From NCBI GenBank assembly GCA_944389585.1, contig CALXMW010000003.1:1-38465 (forward strand): a stretch of 38,465 nucleotides of DNA, written 5' to 3'. Both the position numbers and the translations under genes were made by a program. Of the stretch, positions 6,482-14,520 are shown piece by piece. The stretch is from an uncultured Kiritimatiellota bacterium (GTDB lineage Bacteria; Verrucomicrobiota; Kiritimatiellia; RFP12; DVOR01). Below the pieces are notes generated by a model that saw nothing but the letters and a program-made list of their open reading frames with translations, ran no database searches and was not told the origin of the DNA. Position 1 is the stretch's first letter, and each line of letters opens with the position of its first letter.

Positions 6482-7627
6482 TTAGCCTTCGAAGCCGTGG
6501 AGGGCGAGGAAGTCGGTGCGGTAGCCGGCGATGTCGGTGGTGGCCTCGACGTTGTCTGGGGTGAGGGCGGCCATGAGGGCGTCGACTTCGGCCTGGATCT
6601 CGGGGCGCATTTCCCAGTCGTCGATGCGGATGCGGCCGGCGTCGTCGGTGGGGATGTTGCCGTCGGGGGCGTAGAGGCGCTCGCGGAGGAGGCGGTCGAT
6701 TTGGTCGAGGCAGTCTTCGTGGAGGCCATGGGCTTTCATCACCTTGAAGAGGCAGGAGATGTAGGGGGGCATGGCGGGGATGACGGCGGAGGCGCGGGTG
6801 ACGAGGGCTTTGTTGACGGAGACGACGCCGATGCCGCCGAGGGGCTTGAGGGTTTCGGTGATGGTTTTGGCGGCGGCCTCAAGGTTTTCCTTGGCTTTGC
6901 CGAGGGTGCCGGAGCGGTAGATGTCCTGGGTGCATTTTGGGCCGATGTAGGAGTAGGCGACGGTTTTGCAGCCGGGGGCGAGGAGGCCTTGGTCGCGGAG
7001 GAAGTCGATCCAGAGGATCCAGTCTTCGCCGCCCATGACTTTGACGGTGGCCTCGATTTCCTCGGGGGTGGCGGGCTCGACGGTGACCGCTTTCATCTCG
7101 CAGGTCATGATGTCGAGGGTGCGTGCGGTGTGGGGCGCGCCGATGGGCTTGATGGCGCTCTTGTAGAGGACGCCGGTCTTGGGGTCGGTGCGCATGGGCG
7201 AGGCGAGGGAGTAGACGACGAGGTCGAAGGGCTTGAAGCCGTTGTCTTTGGCGAGCTGGGCGACGGTCTGGCGGGTGGCGTCGGCGAAGGCGTCGGCGGA
7301 GAGGGTGAGGGTTTTGAGGCCGTCTTGTTTGGCGGCTTCGTCGAAGGCTTCGTTGTTGTACCAGCCGGGGGAGCCGGCCTTGCGGTCGGTGGGGGCGCGC
7401 TCGAAGGAGACGCCGAGGGTGTCGGCCTTGGGGCCGCCGAAGGCGACGGCGATGCGGCTGGCGAGGCCGTAGCCGCCGGAGCAGCCGAGGACGAGGACGC
7501 TTTTGGGGCCGTTCTGGATGGGGGCTTTGGCCTTTTCGCGGGCGATGTCGCGGGCGACGAAGCGCTTGCAGCCTTGGCCGTCGACGTTGAGGCAGAGGCC
7601 GCCGCGGACTTTGGGTTGTTCGGGCAT
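6482..7627 (-). CDS. fabV: Enoyl-[acyl-carrier-protein] reductase FabV
   Basis: NADH-dependent trans-2-enoyl-ACP/CoA reductase, last step of the fatty-acid elongation cycle, cytosolic. The 381-residue length is close to the family norm (about 400). The nucleotide-binding segment LGCSGGYGLASRIAVAFG lies near residues 48-65, and the FabV Tyr-X8-Lys catalytic pair appears in IYRSGTLGKAK. AAAGGAG lies 7 bases before the ATG. It is the last gene of fabH-fabF-fabZ-fabV, 12 bases after fabZ. FabV is typically insensitive to triclosan compared with FabI; that is family knowledge and was not tested here. Confidence 0.95.
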   Translation of the reverse strand: MPEQPKVRGGLCLNVDGQGCKRFVARDIAREKAKAPIQNGPKSVLVLGCSGGYGLASRIAVAFGGPKADTLGVSFERAPTDRKAGSPGWYNNEAFDEAAKQDGLKTLTLSADAFADATRQTVAQLAKDNGFKPFDLVVYSLASPMRTDPKTGVLYKSAIKPIGAPHTARTLDIMTCEMKAVTVEPATPEEIEATVKVMGGEDWILWIDFLRDQGLLAPGCKTVAYSYIGPKCTQDIYRSGTLGKAKENLEAAAKTITETLKPLGGIGVVSVNKALVTRASAVIPAMPPYISCLFKVMKAHGLHEDCLDQIDRLLRERLYAPDGNIPTDDAGRIRIDDWEMRPEIQAEVDALMAALTPDNVEATTDIAGYRTDFLALHGFEG

Positions 7628-7639
7628 GGGGGGCTCCTT

Positions 7640-8113
7640 TTATTGGGCGGTGACGGCGCTTTCGGGGACGACGAGGCAGAACCATTGGGCCTCGACGGCG
7701 ACGAGGGGGTTGCCGCGTTTGTCGGTTTTGCCGAGGATGACGCCGCGGCCTTTTTGCTCGAGGCGGCGGCCGGTGGCCTTGACGGTCTCGATCTCGTAGC
7801 GGACGGTGTCGCCGGGGAGGACTTGGTTGACGAAGCGCACTTCCATCAGCTTGGCGAAGAGGAAGAGCTTCTTTTCGGCCTCGGGGGGCGTGCCGAGACG
7901 GTAGCCCGCGCCGCCGCATTGGGCCATGGATTCCACCAGGATGACGCCGGGGCACACGGGGTGGCCGGGGAAGTGGCCCTTGAAGAAGTGGCGCTCGGGG
8001 CCGTAGTCGACCTCCGCGACGGTGCGCTCGGGGGAGCACTCGAGGACGCGGTCGCAGAAGAGGAAGGGGTCGCGGTGCGGGAGGACGGTCTTGACGGTTT
8101 CCTGGTCGTACAT
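7640..8113 (-). CDS. fabZ: 3-hydroxyacyl-[acyl-carrier-protein] dehydratase FabZ
   Basis: Hot-dog-fold dehydratase that converts 3-hydroxyacyl-ACP to trans-2-enoyl-ACP, 157 residues. The catalytic His is in GHFPGHPVCPG and the catalytic Glu in ILVESMAQ. AAGGAGA precedes the ATG at a good distance. It sits 9 bases after fabF and 12 before fabV, so the dehydratase and reductase are translated from one message. Confidence 0.96.
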   Translation of the reverse strand: MYDQETVKTVLPHRDPFLFCDRVLECSPERTVAEVDYGPERHFFKGHFPGHPVCPGVILVESMAQCGGAGYRLGTPPEAEKKLFLFAKLMEVRFVNQVLPGDTVRYEIETVKATGRRLEQKGRGVILGKTDKRGNPLVAVEAQWFCLVVPESAVTAQ

Positions 8114-8122
8114 CGCGTCTCC

Positions 8123-9409
8123 TTAGGCGTAGCGGCGGAGGATGAGGGAGGAGTTGTGGCCGCCGAAGCCCAGGGTGTTGGACATGGCGACGTCGAGGGG
8201 GGCCTCGATGCCGACGTTGGGGACGCAGTCGAGGTCGCACTCCGGGTCGGGGGTGTGGTAGTTGATGGTCGGCGGGTAGAAGTTGTCGCAGATGGCCAGG
8301 AGGCAGGTGAGGGCCTCGAGGGCGCCGGTGGCGCCGAGGAGGTGGCCGGTCATGGACTTGGTGGAGCTCATCTTGAGCTTGTAGGCGTGCTCGCCGAAGA
8401 CGGCCTTGGCGGCGCGGGTCTCCATGGGGTCGTTGAGGCCGGTGGAGGTGCCGTGGGCGTTGATGTATTGGACGTCCTCGGGCTTGAGGCCGGCGTCGGC
8501 CAGGGCCATGCGCTCGGCGTGGATGATGCCGCTGGCCTCGGGGTCGGGGGCGACGATGTGGTGGGCGTCGCCGCCGGCGCCGTAGCCGGCCACCTCGCCG
8601 TAGATCTTGGCGCCGCGGGCCTTGGCGTGCTCCTCGCTCTCGAGGATGAGGATGGCGGCGCCCTCGGACATGATGAAGCCGTCGCGGTCCTTGTCGAAGG
8701 GGCGGCAGGCCTGGAGCGGGTCGGGGTTGGTGGAGAGCGCGTGCATGGCCTGGAAGCCGCCGATGCAGTATTCCTCGATGGTGCTCTCGGCGCCGCCGGT
8801 GATCATGACGTCGGCGCGGCCGTTGCGGATCATGTCCAGCGCCACGCCGATGGCGTCGGTGGAGGCCGAGCAGGCGGTGGAGACGGTGAGGACGGGGCCT
8901 TTGGCCTTGAGGGCGATGGAGACGTTGCCGGGGCCCTCGTTGGCGATGAGCATGGGGATGGTCATCGGCGAGAGGCGGCGCGGGCCCTTTTCGAAGAGCG
9001 TCTTATAGCTGGGGCCGTCGACCTCCTTGCCGCCGATGCCCACGCCCAGGATGCAGCCCACGCGCTCGGGGTCGACGCCCTTGGGCGCCTCGGTGCCGAC
9101 GGCCTGCCAGGGGGCCTCGCCCTCGCCCAGCGCGGCGTAGCCCGCGTCCACCCACGCCTGCTTGGCGGCGGCCACGGCATACTGCGCGAAGCGCGCGATG
9201 CGCTTGGCTTCCTTTGGGTCGATGTACTGCCCCACGTCGAAATCGCGGACTTCGCCGGCGACCTTCACGTTCAGGCGCGAGGCGTCGAAGCGCTCGATGG
9301 TCTTGATGCCGCAGCGCCCGGCGCGGATGCCTTCCCAATAGGTCTTCACGTCATTGCCCAGGGGCGTGACGCAGCCCAAACCGGTGACGACGACTTTCTT
9401 CTTGTCCAT
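8123..9409 (-). CDS. fabF: 3-oxoacyl-[acyl-carrier-protein] synthase II
   Basis: Elongating condensing enzyme (KAS II), 428 residues. The Cys-His-His triad is visible: Cys in STACSAST, His in NAHGTSTGLNDPMET, His in MTGHLLGATGALE. The start at 9409 (MDKKKVVVTGLG) is preferred over an in-frame ATG six codons upstream because AAAGGA lies about 8 bases before it and KAS proteins begin this way. It lies 19 bases after fabH. Confidence 0.96.
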   Translation of the reverse strand: MDKKKVVVTGLGCVTPLGNDVKTYWEGIRAGRCGIKTIERFDASRLNVKVAGEVRDFDVGQYIDPKEAKRIARFAQYAVAAAKQAWVDAGYAALGEGEAPWQAVGTEAPKGVDPERVGCILGVGIGGKEVDGPSYKTLFEKGPRRLSPMTIPMLIANEGPGNVSIALKAKGPVLTVSTACSASTDAIGVALDMIRNGRADVMITGGAESTIEEYCIGGFQAMHALSTNPDPLQACRPFDKDRDGFIMSEGAAILILESEEHAKARGAKIYGEVAGYGAGGDAHHIVAPDPEASGIIHAERMALADAGLKPEDVQYINAHGTSTGLNDPMETRAAKAVFGEHAYKLKMSSTKSMTGHLLGATGALEALTCLLAICDNFYPPTINYHTPDPECDLDCVPNVGIEAPLDVAMSNTLGFGGHNSSLILRRYA

Positions 9410-9428
9410 GGCGTTGTCCTTTCTCAAA

Positions 9429-10403
9429 TCACTTGGTCCATTCGACGGCGATGCCGCCGTACACGAGGCCCGCGCCGAAGGCGGCGAAGACCAGGCGGTC
9501 GCCGCGCTTGAGCAGGCCCTTCTGCTTCATCTCGTCCAGCGCGATGGGGATGGAGGCGCTGGAGGTGTTCGCGAAGCGGTCGATGTTCACGTAAAACTTC
9601 TCGTGCGGCACGGCGATGCGCTTGACGGCCGCGTCGATGATGCGCGTGTTGGCCTGGTGCGGCACGATCCACGCCACGTCCTTCTCCGTCCAGCCGTAAT
9701 GCTCCAACGTCTGCGCGATGATGTCGCAGAAGCTGCGCACCGCGAAGTTGAAGACCGCCCGGCCGTCCATCTTCAGGTCCCCGGGCGCGTTGCGGGCCGT
9801 CTCCTCGGTGCGCACGCCGCCCTCGCGGTGGATGGCCAGCGCGCCCGTGCCGTCGGCGCCCAGCAGGTGGAAGCCCAGGCCGCCGGGCGCGTCCGCGTTC
9901 TTCAGCACCACCGCCCCCGCGCCGTCGCCGAACAGGCAGCACGTGTTGCGGTCGCCCCAATTGATCGTGCGGCTCATGATCTCCGTGGAGACCACCAGGA
10001 TCGGCCGCGGGTCCACCTGCATCATCCCGCGCGCCACCACCAGGCCGTAGACGAAGCCCGGGCACGCCGCGCTCAGGTCGAACGCCGCCGCGTGCTTCGC
10101 GCCCAGCATCCCCTGGATCTCGCACGCCACCGAGGGGTAAATCGCGTAATCGGGCGTGGTGGTGGTGACGATGACCGTGCCCAACTCCTCGGGCGCCACC
10201 CCCGCGTCCTCGAGCGCGCGCCGGGCCGCCTGGCAGCCGAGCGTCGCGGCGTTCTCCTCCGGCCCCACCACGTGGCGCTGGCGGATGCCCGTGTGCGAGA
10301 CGATCCACTCGTCGCTGGTGTCCACCAGCTTGGCCATGTCGTCGTTCGTCAGCACCTTCTGCGGCACCGCCGAACCCGTCCCTGCGATATGCGTAAACGC
10401 CAC
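9429..10403 (-). CDS. fabH: 3-oxoacyl-[acyl-carrier-protein] synthase III
   Basis: Starter condensing enzyme joining acetyl-CoA with malonyl-ACP. The Cys-His-Asn triad is in LSAACPGF, VPHQANTRII and ANTSSASIP. The start is placed at GTG 10403 (VAFTHIAGTGSAVP, 324 residues) because GGAGGAG lies 7 bases before it and FabH proteins begin a few residues before the GTGS motif. An ATG at 10418 would put that RBS inside codons 2-3; it is the alternative. First gene of the fab operon. Confidence 0.93.
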   Translation of the reverse strand: MAFTHIAGTGSAVPQKVLTNDDMAKLVDTSDEWIVSHTGIRQRHVVGPEENAATLGCQAARRALEDAGVAPEELGTVIVTTTTPDYAIYPSVACEIQGMLGAKHAAAFDLSAACPGFVYGLVVARGMMQVDPRPILVVSTEIMSRTINWGDRNTCCLFGDGAGAVVLKNADAPGGLGFHLLGADGTGALAIHREGGVRTEETARNAPGDLKMDGRAVFNFAVRSFCDIIAQTLEHYGWTEKDVAWIVPHQANTRIIDAAVKRIAVPHEKFYVNIDRFANTSSASIPIALDEMKQKGLLKRGDRLVFAAFGAGLVYGGIAVEWTK

Positions 10404-10435
10404 TGCAAGCTCCTCCATGAAACAAATCTTCTTCT

Positions 10436-10464
10436 AGTATCGCACAAATCCCCCGCCTCTGCAA
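10436..10464 (-). promoter_or_regulatory. fab operon promoter
   Basis: TTGCAG (10459-10464), 17-bp spacer and GATACT (10436-10441) on the minus strand, predicted start near 10429. The TTGC -35 matches other promoters in this window. Confidence 0.5.
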
Positions 10465-10494
10465 CCCGCCGCCCCGCACCGGGACGAAAGCGCC

Positions 10495-10529
10495 GCGCCG
10501 CCCCGGCGAACGGGGCCGCGGGGCGGCGC
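10495..10529 (-). terminator. Strong hairpin after the 91-residue gene
   Basis: GCGCCGCCCC pairs with GGGGCGGCGC (10495-10504 and 10520-10529). It lacks a long T run (only CTTT), so it may terminate weakly or protect the 3' end. Confidence 0.5.
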
Positions 10530-10542
10530 GTGGGCGGGGGCC

Positions 10543-10818
10543 TCAGAGGGCGAGGGCCTCGGCGAGCCAGGCGTCGGCCTGGGCGTGGGTTTTGGCGGCG
10601 GCCTGGTCGCCGTCGGCGCGGGCTTTGGCCAGGCGGATGCGCAGGAGCGTGGCGTCGGCGAGGGCAGCGCGTTGGGTGTCCCAGAGGCCGGCGTCGGCGC
10701 GGGCGTGGACTTGGCGGACGGCTTGCTCGGCCTCTTGGAGGAGGGCGTCGGGGAGGGGCGCGGCGGTGAGGAGGGGCGCGGCGAGGAGGGTGAGGGCGAG
10801 GGAGAAGGTGGGTTTCAT
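10543..10818 (-). CDS. Small secreted protein, unknown function
   Basis: A 91-residue protein starting with a signal peptide (MKPTFSLALTLLAAPLLTAA), then an Ala/Arg/Gln-rich helical region with likely coiled-coil character (LLQEAEQAVRQV and similar). The start at 10818 has AAAGGAG 9 bases upstream; an ATG eight codons earlier lies before the RBS. A promoter-like pair is present at 10844-10871. No family is recognised. It is probably periplasmic. Confidence 0.65.
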   Translation of the reverse strand: MKPTFSLALTLLAAPLLTAAPLPDALLQEAEQAVRQVHARADAGLWDTQRAALADATLLRIRLAKARADGDQAAAKTHAQADAWLAEALAL

Positions 10819-10843
10819 GGCGAGTGTCTCCTTTCTGGCCAAG

Positions 10844-10871
10844 AGGATAGCAAAGGAACCACCCCCGGCAA
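10844..10871 (-). promoter_or_regulatory. Promoter of the small secreted protein gene
   Basis: TTGCCG (10866-10871), 16-bp spacer and TATCCT (10844-10849) on the minus strand; leader about 20 nt. Confidence 0.5.
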
Positions 10872-10929
10872 GCGTGGGCGTGGCGGGAAGCCAGGGGTGC
10901 GTGCCAGGGGTGGCAGGGTGTTTTATGGC

Positions 10930-12438
10930 TCACGGCGCGGGGACGGGCAGCGTGGCTTGGGCTTGGGCGATGGCTTGTTCGAGGGTGGCAACTTCGTCGT
11001 CTGTCAGCTTGGGGAAGTCGCCTCGGCGTGCCTTTGCGAGCGTGCCGCCGTTTTGGAGAGCCAGACGCGCGAAGTGTTGGGCGCGGGCGTCGGGCATGTC
11101 GACGATGGCACGGAAGCGGGCCTGGATGTCGTCCCACAGCATCAGGTGGCTGAGCTCGGGGATCAGTTCCTTGCGCAGGGTTTCGCGCGCGACGTCGAAG
11201 AGCGCTTCGACGATGGGGGTGAGGTCGATGTGGCGATAGTAGTCCGCAGTCGGGTTGCGCACGGTCATGCGGCCTTGCGGGTCGAGCGCGTAGTCCACGC
11301 GCCCCATGAGGCGCTTGGAGAAGGTCTCCAGCATCGCGTCATAGCGCGTGGGGTCGCGTTGGAGGACGGCGGAGAGGGGAAAGGCCGTGCCACCGGGGAT
11401 GAAGCCTTTGGCGACGAGGATGTGTTGCAGCAGGTAACGGTGAAGGCGGCCGTTCCCGTCATTGAAGGGGTGGATGAAGACAAAGAGAAAGGCCACGGCG
11501 GCGGCTGCGACCAATGGGTGCGTATCGCCCCGCGTGAGGCGGTCGGCCACCGTGAGAAGGCCCTCCATGAGCCCTGACACGTCCTCGGGGCGCGCGCCGA
11601 CGAAATGGACAAGCTCGTTGCCAGGGCGCAGGGTTTCGCCGACGTAGACTTGGTCGTCGCGGTAGTCCTCCTCGCGGTAACGCGGGTCCACGATGGCGTT
11701 CTGCAGACGCAGGAGAAGGGACTTGGTCAGCGGCTCCGAACCGGCTTGCGCCAGGATTTCCAGGAAAGCCGCCTCGCGTCGTCGATCCGGGGAGGCATGC
11801 TCGATGGCGAAGGAAGCCTTGGTCTCTTTGAGGTGCAGCCAACGGTTCGCTCGCGCCAACAGCTCGGTGGGATAACGATTCAGGGCCTTGCGCACCTGCG
11901 CCGCCAAATCGTCGGCCTCCTCGTGGCGGATTTTGGCGGTCCGGCGCACCATGGGGCAGCAATCGGCCACCCCGGGCAGGTTGTTGAAGAGGCGCTGGCG
12001 CTTGGCGCGGGGGGAATCTTCCCGGGCGCGCGCCACATAGGCCTCCGGGTCCAAGACAAAGCCGTAGTTGCCCTGCCGCAGGGCGGGAAGGGGCAATTCG
12101 CGCCCCGTGAGGAACTCATAGAGGAACCAGACGCGCCGACGGTAGATGCCGACGGAACGCGCCGCGACATAATCGGCTAACGCCTGCTCGGGCACCTTGG
12201 CGAAGAAGGCCCGCAGCACCTCGAGGTTCACGCCCTCCTGTTTCAGCGCGAAGTCCAGCTGATGCTGCCAGGTTGCCGGGGGACAAGCCCTCGGCGGCAG
12301 GAAGCGCGTGGTGGTGGCGCCGGCGACCCGCTCCTGCCGCTGAGCCCCTTCCCCGCGGAAGGTCTGGCACAAGGGCGCAAGGACGTCCAGGTCGAACGCC
12401 TCAATCAAAAACAGATAGCCTAGCGGTTCCGCTTTCAT
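10930..12438 (-). CDS. Fic/DOC family protein
   Basis: A 502-residue protein with the Fic catalytic motif HPFNDGNGRLHR at residues 323-334. Fic enzymes usually transfer AMP (or another phosphate-containing group) to a protein hydroxyl. An upstream SFAIEH at 209-214 resembles the auto-inhibitory (S/T)xxxE(G/N) helix but has His in place of Gly/Asn. The C terminus beyond Fic (about 370-502) is helical and unassigned. The start at 12438 (MKAEPLGYLFLIEAFDL) is used because a promoter lies upstream at 12488-12516 and there is no homology-like sequence before it. It has no small antitoxin neighbour, which fits a self-regulated (class II-like) Fic. Target unknown. Confidence 0.9.
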   Translation of the reverse strand: MKAEPLGYLFLIEAFDLDVLAPLCQTFRGEGAQRQERVAGATTTRFLPPRACPPATWQHQLDFALKQEGVNLEVLRAFFAKVPEQALADYVAARSVGIYRRRVWFLYEFLTGRELPLPALRQGNYGFVLDPEAYVARAREDSPRAKRQRLFNNLPGVADCCPMVRRTAKIRHEEADDLAAQVRKALNRYPTELLARANRWLHLKETKASFAIEHASPDRRREAAFLEILAQAGSEPLTKSLLLRLQNAIVDPRYREEDYRDDQVYVGETLRPGNELVHFVGARPEDVSGLMEGLLTVADRLTRGDTHPLVAAAAVAFLFVFIHPFNDGNGRLHRYLLQHILVAKGFIPGGTAFPLSAVLQRDPTRYDAMLETFSKRLMGRVDYALDPQGRMTVRNPTADYYRHIDLTPIVEALFDVARETLRKELIPELSHLMLWDDIQARFRAIVDMPDARAQHFARLALQNGGTLAKARRGDFPKLTDDEVATLEQAIAQAQATLPVPAP

Positions 12439-12487
12439 CAAACGCTTACGGGTGAGGGATCGGAAATGGCCCCTCAAAACGCACAAC

Positions 12488-12516
12488 AATTTACCACAGC
12501 GTGGGCAATTCGACAA
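12488..12516 (-). promoter_or_regulatory. fic promoter
   Basis: TTGTCG (12511-12516), 17-bp spacer ending TGTGG and TAAATT (12488-12493) on the minus strand form an extended -10 promoter with a leader of about 43 nt. Confidence 0.5.
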
Positions 12517-12545
12517 GAGCGGGCGTTTGGGCGGGAAACGAAAAC

Positions 12546-12578
12546 AGTTACAAACGGGCAAAAAAAGTTACAAATGGG
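12546..12578. repeat. Direct repeat upstream of fic
   Basis: AGTTACAAACGGG (12546-12558) and AGTTACAAATGGG (12566-12578) are spaced by 20 bp, upstream of the fic promoter. They may be operator sites. The rest of 12439-12770 has no gene. Confidence 0.5.
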
Positions 12579-12770
12579 GGTTTCGGCGAAAAAAGACTTA
12601 CGGATTTGGGAGGGGGGTGTGGCGTGTTCCGGCAGGGTGCGGGTGGTGGGGGCAACCCGGCGCGACGACCTTGCAGAAGCGCGTTCGGGCCTCTCTGCCC
12701 TGCTTTCGTGGTGCGCTGTGCGCGTTTCTCGCCTGTTGCGAGAAAACGTTCCGTGGGCATGCTGGGGCGA

Positions 12771-14051
12771 TTATGGGGCGATGAGCCAATCGTGGGCGGG
12801 GACGATGTGGATGGGGAAGTTGCCGAAGGTGAGGTCTTCGCGCTCGTGGTGGGTGACGACCCAGATGTCCGAGCAGCCGGTGGCTTTCGCGGCGGCGACG
12901 GCGCCGCGCAGTTCCCGAGCCTTGGTTTTGGGGGATTCGAGGGTGTAGGCGACTTGCACGATGGCGAGGGGGACACGGCCATGGCAGACGATGAAGTCGG
13001 CCTCATTGCGTGGGTCTTGGTAGTAGTAGACGTCGTCGCCTTTTGGGCGGGCGCGGCGCAGGAGCTCCAAGAGGACGGCGGTTTCAAGACGCCATCCGAG
13101 GTTTTCGCCGGCGAAGGCGTCCCGTCGGTTGCCCATGAGGCTGACGTCGACAGGGTAGACTTTCTCGCCGCGCAAGCGCAGGTGGCTTTTGGGTGACCAC
13201 CGGCGGACGCCTTGCAGGAGATAGGCTTGTTTGAGGTAAAAGACGTAGGCGGCGAGGGTGTTGGGGGAGCAGCTCAGCGCAAGGCGATTGCGGATTGTGA
13301 CGTAGTTGAGGATGGTGGGCGCGATGTCGAGCAGGTAGTGCGCCAGGGTGCGGAAGGGGGTGGCATGACGGAGGTTGTAGCGTTGGCGGATGTCACGCTC
13401 CAGGATGGCGTTTGTCAGGGTTTCCACATATTTGGCGGCGTCTGGCGCGTTGGGCCGGACAAGGGCGGGGAAGGCGCCCTCGCGCAGATAGTCGTCCAGC
13501 GCGGCGCGGCGGGCGCCGACGGCCCATGTGGTGGGACTCTGCGCGTCGACCTCATGCGCCAGGCAGTATTCGCCGAAGGAGAAGGGGAAGAGCTCGATGG
13601 GGTGATAGCGCCCGGTGAGGTGGGTGGCCAATTCGCCGCCCAACAGCTTGGCGTTGGAGCCGGTAACCAGAAGGCGGAGTCCGCGCCGGAGGAGGCGATT
13701 GACGAAGAGATACCACTCCGGGATGTTCTGGATTTCGTCCAGAAAAAGGCATTGAAAATCGCCATACAGTTTATAGAGAACCTCGAGCATGACATTGAGA
13801 TCCTGCCCCGTGGCCGCAGACAGGCGCTCATCATCGAAGTCCACGTAGGCGAAGGTCAGCCCACTTTTGCGCAAGACGGAATGGCACAGGGTCGATTTAC
13901 CGCTTCTGCGCACGCCGATGACCACTTGGGCGAGGTCGCTATCCAATCGCACCAACTGCTCTTCCACGCGGGGAACGATACTGGTCTCCGACCATCCGCG
14001 GGTTTCCTCGCGTTGCTCGGCAAGCACCTGCTCCAGCTCCGTCCGTGTCAT
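12771..14051 (-). CDS. AAA_14/DUF4143-type ATPase
   Basis: A 426-residue protein of the large, poorly characterised ATPase family with an N-terminal AAA domain and a C-terminal DUF4143 domain. Walker A GVRRSGKST is at 46-54, Walker B CLFLDEIQN at 101-109, and the DUF4143 part has the PD-(D/E)XK-like segment NEADFIV, but with VQV where EVK is usual, so nuclease chemistry is doubtful. The start at 14051 (MTRTELEQVL) is used because AAGGAGG lies about 10 bases before it; an ATG eight codons upstream would place that RBS inside the gene. These genes are frequent accessory cargo in gut and host-associated genomes. Function unknown. Confidence 0.88.
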   Translation of the reverse strand: MTRTELEQVLAEQREETRGWSETSIVPRVEEQLVRLDSDLAQVVIGVRRSGKSTLCHSVLRKSGLTFAYVDFDDERLSAATGQDLNVMLEVLYKLYGDFQCLFLDEIQNIPEWYLFVNRLLRRGLRLLVTGSNAKLLGGELATHLTGRYHPIELFPFSFGEYCLAHEVDAQSPTTWAVGARRAALDDYLREGAFPALVRPNAPDAAKYVETLTNAILERDIRQRYNLRHATPFRTLAHYLLDIAPTILNYVTIRNRLALSCSPNTLAAYVFYLKQAYLLQGVRRWSPKSHLRLRGEKVYPVDVSLMGNRRDAFAGENLGWRLETAVLLELLRRARPKGDDVYYYQDPRNEADFIVCHGRVPLAIVQVAYTLESPKTKARELRGAVAAAKATGCSDIWVVTHHEREDLTFGNFPIHIVPAHDWLIAP

Positions 14052-14077
14052 CCTGCCACGTCCTCCTTTTGCCACTT

Positions 14078-14083
14078 ATCTTA
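14078..14083 (-). promoter_or_regulatory. ATPase gene extended -10 promoter
   Basis: TATGGTAAGAT on the minus strand gives an extended -10 (TGG plus TAAGAT); predicted start near 14071 and a leader of about 20 nt. Confidence 0.5.
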
Positions 14084-14123
14084 CCATAAACAACGCGCCT
14101 GGGGGGAGCGTTCAGAGGCTGTG

Positions 14124-14269
14124 TTGCGCTAGTGTGACACTTTTCGGCAATTCCATTGCGTTATGGGGGGGGGCGGAGTGCTTGGCGTTGTTGGGCTCAA
14201 GGCTTGTTTTCTGGATATTGCGTTATTGTCACACTTTTGGCGGATTTCATTGCGCTATCGTTACACTTT
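14124..14269. repeat. Duplicated repeat unit with 32-bp half-site spacing
   Basis: TTGCGYTANNGTNACACTTT occurs at 14124-14144, 14218-14238 and 14250-14269, with a partial TTGCGTTAT at 14156. In both units the second site starts exactly 32 bp after the first (14124/14156 and 14218/14250), and the units are 94 bp apart. It lies between the ATPase gene promoter and the HU-like gene. The rest of 14270-14510 is G-rich low-complexity sequence with repeated GTCAGGG. Confidence 0.6.
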
Positions 14270-14520
14270 GTTGGGGGGTGTCTGGGGAAAGGCGGGTTTT
14301 GGCGGAAAAAGGGTTGCGGCGGGGTGGGGGGCGTCAGGGTTCGCGTCAGGGATGTCAGGGTTTGGAAGGTGTTGGTTTGGAGTGGGTTGCGCGGTTTTTC
14401 GGCGGGGGTGCGTCAGGGGTGCGGGGGAGGGTGCGCACGTGGGTCGGCCCCGGCGTGCGGCGTTTCCGGGCGGGTTGCCCGGGGCGGTGTGGGGGCCGAA
14501 TGAGAAGAAAGGACACTGAC

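Noticed and set aside
7503..7799. Plus-strand 98-codon frame inside fabV/fabZ
   Set aside because: Antisense to two well-supported genes and without an RBS or domain.
6014..9511. Very long plus-strand open frame (1165 codons)
   Set aside because: It is antisense to fabH, fabF, fabZ and fabV, rich in Gly/Asp/Glu/Val, and reflects high-GC third positions on the other strand.
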